The translations under genes were made by a program, and so were the position numbers. The notes under the pieces are model-generated. The model searched no databases. It was not told where the DNA came from and saw nothing but the letters and a program-made list of their open reading frames with translations. From Extensimonas perlucida (lineage in GTDB: Bacteria > Pseudomonadota > Gammaproteobacteria > Burkholderiales > Burkholderiaceae_C), in contig NZ_VMYE01000021.1 in assembly GCF_007655255.1 (NCBI RefSeq), positions 1 to 55,148 of the forward strand: 55,148 nucleotides of DNA, read 5' to 3'. Shown one piece after another: positions 44,956-55,148 of this stretch (positions within the stretch are counted from its first letter, which is position 1; the number at the start of each line of letters is the position of its first letter).

Positions 44956-45003
44956 CAAAAATGGCCTCATGTGCCCATGTAACAAGCGTGAGCAGCTACA
45001 AAT
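44956..45003. repeat. Intergenic repeat family, degenerate copy 4
   Basis: aaaaatggcctcatg...aacaagcg-tgagcagctacaaa resembles copy 3 at 26322 in order and orientation but is diverged. It lies between the converging usp and matB genes. Confidence 0.4.
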
Positions 45004-45035
45004 GTAGAAGCATTTAACCACCAGGGCGCATGCGC

Positions 45036-46604
45036 TTACGCGCTGAGCGCATCCTGGTGCTCGGCGCGCAGCAGGTTTTTTTGCACCTTGCCCATGGTGT
45101 TGCGCGGTAGCTCCGGCACGATGACGCAGCGTTTGGGGATTTTGTAGTTCGCAAGCTGCATCTTGAGTTGCGCAAGGATCGCCTCGGGGTCAAGCCGGGC
45201 GCCAGGATTGGCAACGACCACAGCCACGCCCACCTCGCCAAAGTCCGGGTGCGGCACGCCCACCACGGCGCTCTCGGCGACGCCGGGCATGTCGTTGATC
45301 GCCGCCTCGATCTCGGCCGGATAGACGTTGTAGCCGCCGCTGATGATCAAGTCTTTACTACGCCCCACGATGCTCACGTAGCCGCGTTCATCAATCTTGC
45401 CCACGTCGCCGGTCTTGAACCAGCCATCGGCGGTGAATTCCTCGGCGGTTTTCTCGGGCATGCGCCAGTAGCCTTTGAACACGTTCGGCCCGCGCACCTG
45501 GATGTTGCCGATTTCGCCCTCGGCGATGGGGGAGTTGGCATCATCGACCACGCGCAGCTCCACGCCCGGCAAGGGAAAGCCCACGGTGCCACCGCGGCGC
45601 TCGCTCTGCCCGCCGTAGCGCGCGTCGGCGCTGTAGGGGTTGGACGTGAGCATGATGGTCTCGCTCATGCCGTAACGCTCCAAAATCGTGTGGCCCGTGC
45701 GCTCCTGCCAGGCGCGGAAGGTCTCGACCAGCAAGGGCGCCGAGCCCGAGATGAACAGGCGCATGTGGCGCGCGGCCTCGTGGTTCAACGCCGGCTCGGC
45801 CAGCATGCGCACGTAGAGCGTGGGCACGCCCATGAACACCGTGGCGCGCGGCATGACGGCGATCACGGCTTTTGGGTCGAACTTGGGCAGCCAGATCATC
45901 TTGCTGCCGCCGAGCAACGCCGCATGGATCGCAACGAACAAGCCATGCACGTGAAAAATCGGCAGTGCGTGGATGAGCACGTCGTCGCTGCGCCAGCCCC
46001 AATAGTCTTTGAGCACCAGCGCGTTCGAGAGCAGATTGCCGTGCGTGAGCATCGCGCCCTTGCTGCGCCCCGTGGTGCCACTGGTGTAGAGAATGGCGGC
46101 CAGATCGTCGGCCGTTTTGCGGGCCGGCACGTGCGCACTATCGTGTTGCGCAGCGCGCTCGAGCAAGCTGCCACTGCGATCATCACCGAGCGTGAACACA
46201 TGCTGCGTGCCCGCGGCGTAGGCGAGTTGCGACACCCAATCGAAATTCCCGGGCGTGCACACGACCACGGCAGGCTCGGCATTGCCGATGAAGTAGCTGA
46301 TCTCGGCGCGCTGGTAGGCGGTGTTGAGCGGCAAGAACACATAGCCCGCGCGCAGCGTGGCCAGGTACAGCAGCATGGCCTCGACCGATTTTTCGACCTG
46401 CACGGCGATGCGGCTGCCCTCCGGCAAACCTAAGGATGCGAGCAGGTTGGCGATGCGCGCGCTGCCCTGGTCCAGGTCGCGCCAGCTATAGCGCAGTGCG
46501 CTGCCATCGGGCGCGGTCGCCTCGACGGCAGTCTGCGCCAGGTCTGCAGGGAAGGCCGCGCGCAAGGCGCTGAACAGATTTTGTGAATCGGACAGGGATG
46601 TCAT
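45036..46604 (-). CDS. matB: Malonyl-CoA synthetase (MatB-like acyl-CoA ligase)
   Basis: A 522-residue adenylate-forming ligase. Signatures are ILYTSGTTGRSKGAMLTH (ATP loop), RYGMSETIMLTSNPY, GWFKTGDVGKI and the C-terminal lysine in RNTMGKVQKNLLR. The sequence RGPNVFKGYWRMPEKTAEEF is typical of MatB-type enzymes, which join malonate to CoA. The gene context agrees: malonyl-CoA decarboxylase lies two genes upstream. Start chosen at MTSLSDSQN (46604); 46619 is an alternative. Another short acyl-CoA ligase activity is not excluded. Confidence 0.88.
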   Translation of the reverse strand: MTSLSDSQNLFSALRAAFPADLAQTAVEATAPDGSALRYSWRDLDQGSARIANLLASLGLPEGSRIAVQVEKSVEAMLLYLATLRAGYVFLPLNTAYQRAEISYFIGNAEPAVVVCTPGNFDWVSQLAYAAGTQHVFTLGDDRSGSLLERAAQHDSAHVPARKTADDLAAILYTSGTTGRSKGAMLTHGNLLSNALVLKDYWGWRSDDVLIHALPIFHVHGLFVAIHAALLGGSKMIWLPKFDPKAVIAVMPRATVFMGVPTLYVRMLAEPALNHEAARHMRLFISGSAPLLVETFRAWQERTGHTILERYGMSETIMLTSNPYSADARYGGQSERRGGTVGFPLPGVELRVVDDANSPIAEGEIGNIQVRGPNVFKGYWRMPEKTAEEFTADGWFKTGDVGKIDERGYVSIVGRSKDLIISGGYNVYPAEIEAAINDMPGVAESAVVGVPHPDFGEVGVAVVVANPGARLDPEAILAQLKMQLANYKIPKRCVIVPELPRNTMGKVQKNLLRAEHQDALSA

Positions 46605-46667
46605 AACAATGCGAAGCAAAAAACCTGGAGTGAAACGCCTTTCCGGGCACAGTCGATGGCATTCAAA

Positions 46668-46686
46668 TGCTCTTATTAAAAGAGCA
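46668..46686. terminator. Hairpin between Bug gene and matB
   Basis: TGCTCTT (46668-46674) pairs with AAGAGCA (46680-46686) around a 5-base loop in the 137-bp gap between the two minus-strand genes. No long T-run follows on the minus strand, so it may be a partial terminator or an mRNA-stabilising stem. Confidence 0.4.
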
Positions 46687-46741
46687 CATTACGCCCGTCG
46701 GAAGAGGATGAGATGCATATTTAGTATCAAAAAATGCAAAC

Positions 46742-47734
46742 TCATTCGATCTTGACCCCGGAAGCCTTGACCACCCCCGCCCAACGTTTGACTTCCGTGC
46801 CCGCCATGGCAGCGAATTGCTGTTGCGAGAGGCTGCCGTATTCAGCGCCGTTGCCGGCCCAGACAGCCTTGAGTTCATCGGCCTTGCCCACCTCATGGAC
46901 AACCTCGATGATGCGCGCCTGGATGTTCGAGGGCGTGCCCTTGGGGGCCCACAGGCCATACCAGGTCGAAACGGTGTAATCCGGCAGCCCTACTTCCTTG
47001 GCGCAGGGCACCTCTGGAAAGGCCGGGTTGCGCTTGTGCCCCGACACCATGAGGGCCTTGATCCGCCCCGCCTTGATGTGTGCAGCCGAAGATCCGAGAC
47101 CGTCAAACATCATGTCAACATTGCCTGCCATCAAGTCCTGCAGCGCGGGCCCGGCGCCACGATAGGGAATGTGGGTAATAAAGGTTCCTGTCTGCTGCTT
47201 GAACAATTCACCCGCAAGATGGTGCGAGGTACCCAAGCCTGCGGAACCGTAATTGAGCTTGCCCGGATTGCGTTTGACGTAGTCGAGGAATTGCTTGAAA
47301 TTGGCCACAGGCACGGTTTTGGGATTGACCACCACGACTTGCGGCACGCTGGCGAGCAAAGCGAGAGGGATGAAGTCTTTTTCGATGTCGTAATCGAGCT
47401 TGGGATAGATCGAGGGCGCAATCACATGGTGGACACCACCCATGAACAAGGTATAGCCGTCTGCCGGCGCTTTGGCCGCGACGCCAGCTCCAAGCGTACC
47501 GCCAGCCCCGCCGCGATTGTCTATAACCAAAGTCTTACCAGTCGCCTTGGCAAACTGCGCGGAAAAAGGCCGAGCAAATGCGTCCGTGCCCCCGCCAGCG
47601 GGAAAAGGCACTATCAAAGTAACGGGTTTGACGGGCCAAGCCGTCTCTGCCCAGGCTGCACTCGCCATCCAGGACAGACTCACGGCCGCAGCGCCTCGCA
47701 ACACCCCACGACGCTGTAATTTTTGATCGTTCAC
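46742..47734 (-). CDS. Bug-family (TctC-like) solute-binding receptor
   Basis: A 330-residue periplasmic binding protein of the tripartite tricarboxylate (TTT) type. It has a signal peptide with a twin-arginine-like start (QRRGVLRG), cut after AWA. The Bug core is WPVKPVTLIVPFPAGGGTDAFARPF, then RGGAGGTLGAG and YGSAGLGTSHHLAGELFK. It lies between matA and matB, so malonate is the likely ligand. The membrane partners TctA/TctB are not nearby, as is usual for orphan Bug receptors of Burkholderiales. Confidence 0.9.
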   Translation of the reverse strand: MNDQKLQRRGVLRGAAAVSLSWMASAAWAETAWPVKPVTLIVPFPAGGGTDAFARPFSAQFAKATGKTLVIDNRGGAGGTLGAGVAAKAPADGYTLFMGGVHHVIAPSIYPKLDYDIEKDFIPLALLASVPQVVVVNPKTVPVANFKQFLDYVKRNPGKLNYGSAGLGTSHHLAGELFKQQTGTFITHIPYRGAGPALQDLMAGNVDMMFDGLGSSAAHIKAGRIKALMVSGHKRNPAFPEVPCAKEVGLPDYTVSTWYGLWAPKGTPSNIQARIIEVVHEVGKADELKAVWAGNGAEYGSLSQQQFAAMAGTEVKRWAGVVKASGVKIE

Positions 47735-47751
47735 GGTTTATCTCCTTTGCA

Positions 47752-49176
47752 TTAAGGTTTCATCCAGTCGCGCCACAGGCGCTCCACTTCGCGGGAGGCG
47801 GCCACACGGCCTTGCGCGAGCAATGCGCGATGGCGGTCTATGCGCTGCAAGTCGTACCAGTAATTGACCATCAGACCATACGATTGCTTCCAGCCCTTCG
47901 CCGAAGGATCGCCGCCCCAGTTGATGCGCTCCACGCGCGCACCGTTGCCGAGGTGAAAGCGCGCTACGGGATCGGCCGGCTTGCCTCCGGGCAATGCGCA
48001 CGCCAAATAGTAAGCCGTACAAGCAAGCAGCCACTGCCGCCATCGCGAGTTAGCCTCCGCCTCGCGCGTACGCTCCCAAACTGAGAGCACAGTATCGGCC
48101 TGCAACGCCGTCTCGCCAAGCGCAGCCTGCAATTCGGCGCGATGTTTTGCATCGAGTCGCTCGAGCAAGTTCGGCACATTTTTGCTCAGCCAGCCGCGCA
48201 ACCCCGGAATCGGGGATAGTGTGGCGAACGCGCGCAGGCGGGGCAGCTCCGTGCGCAGCGTCTCGACCACGCGTTTGATGAGCGAGTCGCCAAAGCCCAC
48301 GCCACGCAAGCCGATCTGCGTGTTGCTGATCGAATAAAAAATGGCCGTCGTCGCGCGGGACGGATCACCCTCGGGGGCGGACTCGTCGACCAGCGGCGCG
48401 ATGCTGTCGGCCATCTCGTCGAGCAACGCCACTTCGACGAAGATCAAGGGCTCACCGGGCAGGCGCGGGTGGAAAAACGCATAGCAGCGGCGGTCTTCGC
48501 CCAGCCTGCGCTTCAAGTCGGCCCAACCGCGTATGGCGTGCACGGCCTCGTACTGAATGAGCTTTTCAAGCAAAGAGGCCGGATCATCCCAGGTGATGCG
48601 GCGCAACTCGAGAAACGCCACGTCGAACCAGGTCGAAAAAAGCTGCTCCAGCTCGGCATCGAGCGGCAACAGGCGCGGATCTTTTTTGACGTGGGCGAGC
48701 AGTTCGGCACGCAGGTCGAGCAAAAAGCGCAAGCCTTGCGCAAATGCGGCAAAGCGCTGCAGCAGCCGCGCGCGCGGCGATTCGAACGCGCGGCGCAATT
48801 CGACCTCGGCCAAGGCAGCCTGCGTGGCATCAGCTGCAGCCTCGTACTGCCGCTGCGCTGACGGCAGGCGTGCCACATCGGGCGTGAACTGCTCACACAT
48901 CAGCAGCCACAGGTCGCGCCGCTGCTCGGGCGTGGCTTGTGTATACCAGGCGGCCACGGCCTGCGCACGGTGTCCACCCTCGACATCGCTCGCCTGCGGT
49001 GCGGCGACGGCCTGCAAGTCCGAGAGCAGGCGGCGCAAGGCGCGCGGCGACAGAGCTTCATCCGCGCGCCGCAAGGTCGCACGCAGACGTTCGCCCGTAG
49101 AGCGCGGCAGGTTCACCCGCGACGGTGCCTCACCCGGCGCAGCATCCGTAACCTTGGTGTCATCCGCGGTGGCCAT
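47752..49176 (-). CDS. matA: Malonyl-CoA decarboxylase
   Basis: A 474-residue enzyme converting malonyl-CoA to acetyl-CoA and CO2. The N-terminal helical part and C-terminal GNAT-like catalytic part (EPLIFVEVALLDEMADSIAPLV, then FYSISNTQIGLRGVGFGDSLIKRVV and FATLSPIPGLRGWL) are typical. A conserved Ser/His pair is expected; the late FHLGNGARVERINW holds the histidine. The ATG at 49176 is preceded by GAGGAGG, which overlaps the lgt stop, so it is coupled to lgt. It is the first of the malonate genes. Confidence 0.92.
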   Translation of the reverse strand: MATADDTKVTDAAPGEAPSRVNLPRSTGERLRATLRRADEALSPRALRRLLSDLQAVAAPQASDVEGGHRAQAVAAWYTQATPEQRRDLWLLMCEQFTPDVARLPSAQRQYEAAADATQAALAEVELRRAFESPRARLLQRFAAFAQGLRFLLDLRAELLAHVKKDPRLLPLDAELEQLFSTWFDVAFLELRRITWDDPASLLEKLIQYEAVHAIRGWADLKRRLGEDRRCYAFFHPRLPGEPLIFVEVALLDEMADSIAPLVDESAPEGDPSRATTAIFYSISNTQIGLRGVGFGDSLIKRVVETLRTELPRLRAFATLSPIPGLRGWLSKNVPNLLERLDAKHRAELQAALGETALQADTVLSVWERTREAEANSRWRQWLLACTAYYLACALPGGKPADPVARFHLGNGARVERINWGGDPSAKGWKQSYGLMVNYWYDLQRIDRHRALLAQGRVAASREVERLWRDWMKP

Positions 49177-49186
49177 CGCCTCCTCT

Positions 49187-50020
49187 TCAAGTACGGCGCG
49201 CACGTAGCGTCGACATTGGCCGGCGCCGCGCCCACAGCCACAGCGCCACGCCCGCCACGATCATCGGCAGGCAAAGCCACTGCCCCATGCTCAGGCCCAG
49301 CGAGAGCAGGCCCAGGAAGGCATCGGGCTCGCGGAAATACTCGGCCACGAAGCGCAACACCCCATAACCCACGAGGAACGCCGCCGCCACTTCCCCTTCG
49401 CGGCGCGGGCGGCGCGCATACAGCCACAGCAGCACGAACAGCAGCAGCCCTTCGAGCAGAAACTGGTAAACCTGCGAGGGATGGCGCGGCAACATGGAGC
49501 CGCTTTGCGGAAACACCATCGCCCAGGGCAACTCGGGGCTCGCAAAGCGCCCCCAGAGTTCGCCATTGATGAAGTTGCCCACACGCCCCGCGGCCAGGCC
49601 CGTGGGCACACACGGCGCGACGAAGTCGGCCACCTGCAGCCAGGGGCGCCGGCGCGAACGCGCAAACCAGGTCATTGCGGCAATGGCACCAAGCAAGCCG
49701 CCATGAAAACTCATGCCGCCCTGCCAGACCGCAAAGATTTCGAGCGGATGCGCAAAGTAGTAGCCGGGCTTGTAAAACAGGCAGTAGCCCAGGCGCCCGC
49801 CGAGCACCACGCCTACGACGCCGAGAAACAGAATGTCCTCCACGTCCTTGCTCGTCCAGGCCCCAGGGCCGGTGATGGAGGCAAACGGCTCGTGGCGCAG
49901 CCGCAGGCGCCCGAGCAGCAGGAAAAGGCCGAAAGCGACCAGATAGGTCACGCCATACCAATGGATGGCCAGCGGCCCCACTTGCAGGGCAATCGGATCG
50001 ATGTGGGGGTAAATCAGCAT
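49187..50020 (-). CDS. lgt: Prolipoprotein diacylglyceryl transferase
   Basis: A 277-residue inner-membrane enzyme that adds diacylglycerol to the lipobox cysteine of prelipoproteins. The family motifs [23 protein letters not shown] (essential His) and [18 protein letters not shown] are present, with about seven membrane segments. It stands between ilvD and matA on the minus strand; the stop TGA overlaps the matA ribosome-binding site. Confidence 0.96.
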   Translation of the reverse strand: MLIYPHIDPIALQVGPLAIHWYGVTYLVAFGLFLLLGRLRLRHEPFASITGPGAWTSKDVEDILFLGVVGVVLGGRLGYCLFYKPGYYFAHPLEIFAVWQGGMSFHGGLLGAIAAMTWFARSRRRPWLQVADFVAPCVPTGLAAGRVGNFINGELWGRFASPELPWAMVFPQSGSMLPRHPSQVYQFLLEGLLLFVLLWLYARRPRREGEVAAAFLVGYGVLRFVAEYFREPDAFLGLLSLGLSMGQWLCLPMIVAGVALWLWARRRPMSTLRARRT

Positions 50021-50076
50021 GCGTGGACGCTAGTCACTGTGGCGGAATCGCGTAGGAAGAAGATGCTGGGCTGTGC

Positions 50077-51909
50077 TCAATCGAGCAGCGAAAGATCGCG
50101 CACCGCGCCCTTGTCGGCGGACATGACCAGCTTGGCATAGGCCTTGAGGGCCGCCGACACCTGGCGCTTGCGCAGCTGTGCAGGCTTCCAGCCTTTGGCG
50201 TCCTGCTCGGCGCGGCGCCGTGCAAGCTCCTCGTCGGACACCAGCACGTCGATGCGACGGTTCGGGATGTCGATGCGGATGCGGTCGCCGTTTTGCACCA
50301 AGCCGATGGCGCCGCCGGCAGCCGCCTCGGGCGAAACATGGCCAATCGACAAGCCCGAAGTACCGCCCGAAAAGCGCCCATCGGTGAGCAGCGCACAGGC
50401 CTTGCCCAAGCCCTTGGACTTGATGTAGGAGGTCGGGTAGAGCATCTCCTGCATGCCGGGGCCGCCCTTGGGGCCCTCGTAGCGCACGATGACCACGTCG
50501 CCGGCCTGCACCTGGCCTTCGAGAATGTGCGCCACAGCTTCGTCCTGCGATTCGGTGACATGCGCCGGGCCTTCGAACACGAACAGCGCATCATCGACCC
50601 CGGCCGTTTTGACCACGCAACCGTCCTGCGCGATGTTGCCTACGAGCACGGCCAAGCCGCCCTCCTGCGAAAACGCATGGCCCACGGAGCGGATGCAGCC
50701 TTCAGCGCGGTCGGCATCAAGACTTGGCCAGCGCATGTTCTGGCTGAAGGCCACCTGCGTGGGAATGCCTGCGGGGCCAGCCTTGAAAAAATGCCGCACC
50801 TCGTCCGAGGGGTTGCGCATGATGTCCCATTGCTCCAGGGCTTCCCCCAAGGTCTTGGTGTGGATGGTGGGCACGTCGGTGTGCAACTTTCCCGCACGGT
50901 CAAGCTCGCCGAGGATGGCCATGATGCCGCCCGCGCGGTGCACGTCTTCGACGTGGTACTTGGGCGTGTTGGGCGCGACCTTGCACAGTTGCGGCACCAC
51001 GCGCGAGAGACGGTCTATGTCTCGCATGGTGAAAGGAATCTGCGCCTCCTGGGCAATCGCGAGCAGGTGCAGGATGGTGTTGGTCGAGCCGCCCATGGCG
51101 ATGTCCAGCGCCATCGCGTTCTCGAACGCCTTCAAGCCCACGGCGCGCGGCAGCACTGAGGCGTCGCCTTGCTCGTAATAGCGCCGCGCGAGCTCCACGA
51201 TCAGGCGGCCGCAGCGCTTGAAGAGCTGCTCGCGGTCGGCGTGCGTGGCCACGAGCGTGCCGTTGCCGGGCAGCGCCAGGCCCAGCGCCTCGGTCAGGCA
51301 GTTCATGGAGTTGGCCGTGAACATGCCCGAGCACGAGCCGCAGGTCGGGCAGGCGGAGCGCTCGACCTCGGCCACATCGGCATCCGACACCTTGCTGTCG
51401 GCGGCCATGACCATGGCATCGATCAGGTCGATCTTGTGCACGCCCAGGCGCGTCTTGCCTGCCTCCATGGGGCCGCCCGAGACGAACACCACCGGAATGT
51501 TCAGGCGCATCGCGGCCATGAGCATGCCGGGGGTGATCTTATCGCAGTTCGAGATGCACACCAGCGCGTCGGCACAGTGCGCGTTCACCATGTATTCGAC
51601 CGAATCGGCGATCAGGTCGCGACTGGGCAGCGAATACAGCATGCCGTCGTGCCCCATGGCGATGCCGTCATCGACGGCGATGGTGTTGAACTCCTTGGCC
51701 ACGCCGCCCGCAGCCTCGATCTCGCGCGCCACCAGTTGCCCCAAGTCTTTGAGGTGCACATGGCCCGGCACGAACTGGGTGAACGAATTGGCAATGGCGA
51801 TGATGGGCTTGTCGAAGTCGCCGTCCTGCATGCCGGTGGCGCGCCACAAGGCACGCGCCCCCGCCATGTTGCGGCCGGACGTGGAGGTTTTGGAGCGGTA
51901 TGCGGGCAT
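50077..51909 (-). CDS. ilvD: Dihydroxy-acid dehydratase
   Basis: A 610-residue Fe-S enzyme of valine, isoleucine and pantothenate synthesis. Cluster cysteines lie in [11 protein letters not shown] and [17 protein letters not shown], and the catalytic region is [18 protein letters not shown]. It is the long E. coli-type form. The start [19 protein letters not shown] at 51909 is the family start; an upstream ATG at 51966 is unlikely. It precedes lgt by 56 bp. Confidence 0.96.
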   Translation of the reverse strand: MPAYRSKTSTSGRNMAGARALWRATGMQDGDFDKPIIAIANSFTQFVPGHVHLKDLGQLVAREIEAAGGVAKEFNTIAVDDGIAMGHDGMLYSLPSRDLIADSVEYMVNAHCADALVCISNCDKITPGMLMAAMRLNIPVVFVSGGPMEAGKTRLGVHKIDLIDAMVMAADSKVSDADVAEVERSACPTCGSCSGMFTANSMNCLTEALGLALPGNGTLVATHADREQLFKRCGRLIVELARRYYEQGDASVLPRAVGLKAFENAMALDIAMGGSTNTILHLLAIAQEAQIPFTMRDIDRLSRVVPQLCKVAPNTPKYHVEDVHRAGGIMAILGELDRAGKLHTDVPTIHTKTLGEALEQWDIMRNPSDEVRHFFKAGPAGIPTQVAFSQNMRWPSLDADRAEGCIRSVGHAFSQEGGLAVLVGNIAQDGCVVKTAGVDDALFVFEGPAHVTESQDEAVAHILEGQVQAGDVVIVRYEGPKGGPGMQEMLYPTSYIKSKGLGKACALLTDGRFSGGTSGLSIGHVSPEAAAGGAIGLVQNGDRIRIDIPNRRIDVLVSDEELARRRAEQDAKGWKPAQLRKRQVSAALKAYAKLVMSADKGAVRDLSLLD

Positions 51910-52003
51910 GGAGTCTCTTCGCAGCAGGGGTTGATAAAGCGCTCGGATTATCACCCAGCACCCCACCCTCGCAGCGCCGCATGCACCGGCAAGGCCTGCA
52001 CCG

Positions 52004-52246
52004 TCAGCGCGGCTTGCGCGGACGCAACCCCAAGGACTCTTTTTGCCGCTCTATACGCTCTTGCTTGCGCTTTTCGATTTTTTCCGCGGCCTTGCGCTTG
52101 GTGTAGCCCGACGCGTCGGCCCAGGTCCACCACAGCGCCGCCAAGCCGAAGGGCACCAGCGTCCACCACCAGGGCCAATCTGCCACAGGACCGACGGCCA
52201 AATACTTCAACAGCACCAAAACGATGCCCAGCAGCAACAAATACAT
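52004..52246 (-). CDS. TIGR04438 family Trp-rich small protein
   Basis: An 80-residue protein of the Trp-rich TIGR04438 family found in Burkholderiales. One N-terminal membrane helix ([17 protein letters not shown]), then a tryptophan-rich stretch ([20 protein letters not shown]), then a highly charged tail ([20 protein letters not shown]). GGAGGG ahead of ATG 52246 sets the start. Function unknown. It is divergent from the cytochrome c gene with 114 bp between starts. Confidence 0.85.
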   Translation of the reverse strand: MYLLLLGIVLVLLKYLAVGPVADWPWWWTLVPFGLAALWWTWADASGYTKRKAAEKIEKRKQERIERQKESLGLRPRKPR

Positions 52247-52360
52247 AAAACACCCTCCAAAGTCTGTGATGGCGGAACTGAATGGATTTATCCAGGTCAA
52301 CCTCGCTGGCTACAATTCCGTTCAGACTGTACCCTAGCAACATCCCTCAAGGAAACCACC

Positions 52361-52672
52361 ATGAAGCGCACCCTGCTCGCCCTCGCCGTCACCGTTTCTG
52401 CCGCCGTGCCGGCCTTTGCCGCCGACGAACTGGCGCTGGCGCAATCGAAAAACTGCATGTCCTGCCACGCCGTGGACAAAAAATTGGTAGGCCCGGCCTA
52501 CAAGGACGTGGCGGCCAAATATGCCGGCCAGAAAGACGCTGTCGCCAAGCTCACCACCAAGGTCATGAAGGGTGGCTCGGGTGTCTGGGGCCCGGTGCCC
52601 ATGCCGGCCAACCCGCAGGTCAACGAAGCCGAAGCCAAGAAGCTGGTCACCTGGATACTGGCAACCAAATAA
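52361..52672 (+). CDS. Periplasmic c551/c552-type cytochrome
   Basis: A 103-residue class I cytochrome c: signal peptide (LLALAVTVSAAVPAFA, cut before ADELAL), heme site CMSCH (32-36), and the likely methionine ligand in GPVPMPAN. Such small cytochromes carry electrons to cbb3 oxidase or nitrite reductase. AAGGAAACC lies before the ATG. It is a single-gene unit ended by a strong terminator. Confidence 0.93.
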   Translation: MKRTLLALAVTVSAAVPAFAADELALAQSKNCMSCHAVDKKLVGPAYKDVAAKYAGQKDAVAKLTTKVMKGGSGVWGPVPMPANPQVNEAEAKKLVTWILATK

Positions 52673-52713
52673 TCTCGCTGCGCTTCGGCACAGAGCCAGC
52701 AGGCTTTGTGCAT

Positions 52714-52757
52714 AAAAAATCCCGCGCCATCCGGTAAGGACGGCGCGGGATTTTTTT
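52714..52757 (+). terminator. Strong rho-independent terminator after the cytochrome gene
   Basis: AAAAAATCCCGCGCC (about 52714-52728) pairs with GGCGCGGGATTTTTTT (52742-52757) around a 13-base loop. A-run and T-run on both sides make it bidirectional. It lies 41 bases after the cytochrome stop and just before the MITE-like element. Confidence 0.9.
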
Positions 52758-52770
52758 ATGCGACCTTCAA

Positions 52771-52944
52771 CCCAGATTGTCCATTAGGACGTGGGATGAT
52801 GGCGAGGCGGCTGGCGCGGCAGTTTGGTCGCTGGTGAGAAGTCCATGGCAGGTGCCATGGACGCCGAAGCAGCGGCCAAAATGACCGTCAGCCGTCCGCC
52901 AGCGCCCGCGTAGGTGCGCAGCACCGCCTAATGGACAATCTGGG
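52771..52944. mobile_element. 174-bp MITE-like element with terminal inverted repeats and TTCAA duplication
   Basis: CCCAGATTGTCCATTAG (52771-52787) and CTAATGGACAATCTGGG (52928-52944) are perfect 17-bp inverted repeats. They are flanked by TTCAA on both sides (52766-52770 and 52945-52949), consistent with a 5-bp target duplication. No open frame of size is inside. The right TTCAA contains the acs stop codon, so the element sits exactly at the end of acs. It is probably a non-autonomous derivative of an IS encoded elsewhere. Confidence 0.75.
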
Positions 52945-52945
52945 T

Positions 52946-54940
<1,995 letters not shown>

Positions 54941-55021
54941 GGACTTCGTCTCCTGCATGGGTTGGATGAATCGGCGCAAATTTCCGCTGTGGCACTTACA
55001 CACGACTGACGGAAAGGAATC

Positions 55022-55148
55022 TTAACGTGAAAGACACCAGTGCCCAGACGAGCCGGGGCCTGACCTGACGCTGGCCATGGCGAGGAGTGGACGTTTTTGT
55101 GGTCGTGGGCGCAATGCCCGAAGGGTTCAGACGGGCTTGGGCATATAG
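55022..55148. repeat. Contig-terminal repeat, copy B
   Basis: Exact reverse complement of 1-127. The junction lies 82 bp upstream of the acs start codon. It is interpreted as the end of the same insertion sequence or other multicopy repeat that bounds the ICE side of this contig. Confidence 0.85.

Overview
The window reads as a draft contig from a betaproteobacterium of the order Burkholderiales, most likely family Comamonadaceae. The evidence is the gene order alaA-hom-thrC-mobB-moeA-moaD, a cco/fnr/hemN block, the malonate genes matA/matB, and a dispersed intergenic repeat that I associate with that family. Only the sequence was used, so the species is not resolved. The first and last 127 bases are exact reverse complements. 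That length and the immediate divergence at base 128 suggest both ends run into the same repeat and were cut by a k=127 assembler, so this is a piece of a larger replicon.

Region 1 (about 1-19327) is the integrase-proximal part of an ICEclc/PAGI-2/PFGI-1-type integrative and conjugative element. It holds the distal type G transfer genes (PFL_4709, PFL_4710 and PFL_4711 families, a small membrane protein, a TraG N-terminal-domain protein, DUF3742), a PIN/AbrB toxin-antitoxin pair, a candidate oriT, a MobH relaxase and a P4-type tyrosine integrase next to tRNA-Gly(CCC). Its cargo is a P-loop ATPase; a ParD-like protein overlapping a second methionine aminopeptidase behind a palindromic operator; a decayed DUF2958 gene; a PLP-centred cluster (MocR regulator, BenE permease, class-III aminotransferase, SHMT); an XRE regulator; and a LysR effector domain lacking its HTH.

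Region 2 (19310-29386) is chromosomal: tRNA-Gly, an SDR dehydrogenase, molybdopterin genes, threonine synthase, a VapBC-like pair inserted between thrC and hom, homoserine dehydrogenase, an AlaA-type transaminase, an Mth938-domain protein, a 6S RNA gene and a TSUP permease.

Region 3 (29400-33300) is a c-di-GMP module (HD-GYP plus PAS-GGDEF-EAL, overlapping by 4 bp), flanked by two direct copies of a 159-bp palindromic repeat.

Region 4 (33300-44932) is the microaerobic respiration block: TauE/SafE-like protein, hemN, fnr, a small membrane protein, fixH, ccoG, ccoPQON, ccoS, ccoI and a universal stress protein. Three FNR-type boxes sit at the hemN/fnr, ccoN and ccoI/usp promoters, so Fnr probably coordinates heme synthesis, the cbb3 oxidase and its copper pump.

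Region 5 (45036-54940) holds malonate use (matB, a Bug receptor, matA), lgt, ilvD, a Trp-rich small protein, a c551-type cytochrome, a strong terminator, a 174-bp MITE-like element and acs. Malonyl-CoA synthetase, malonyl-CoA decarboxylase and acetyl-CoA synthetase all feed acetyl-CoA.
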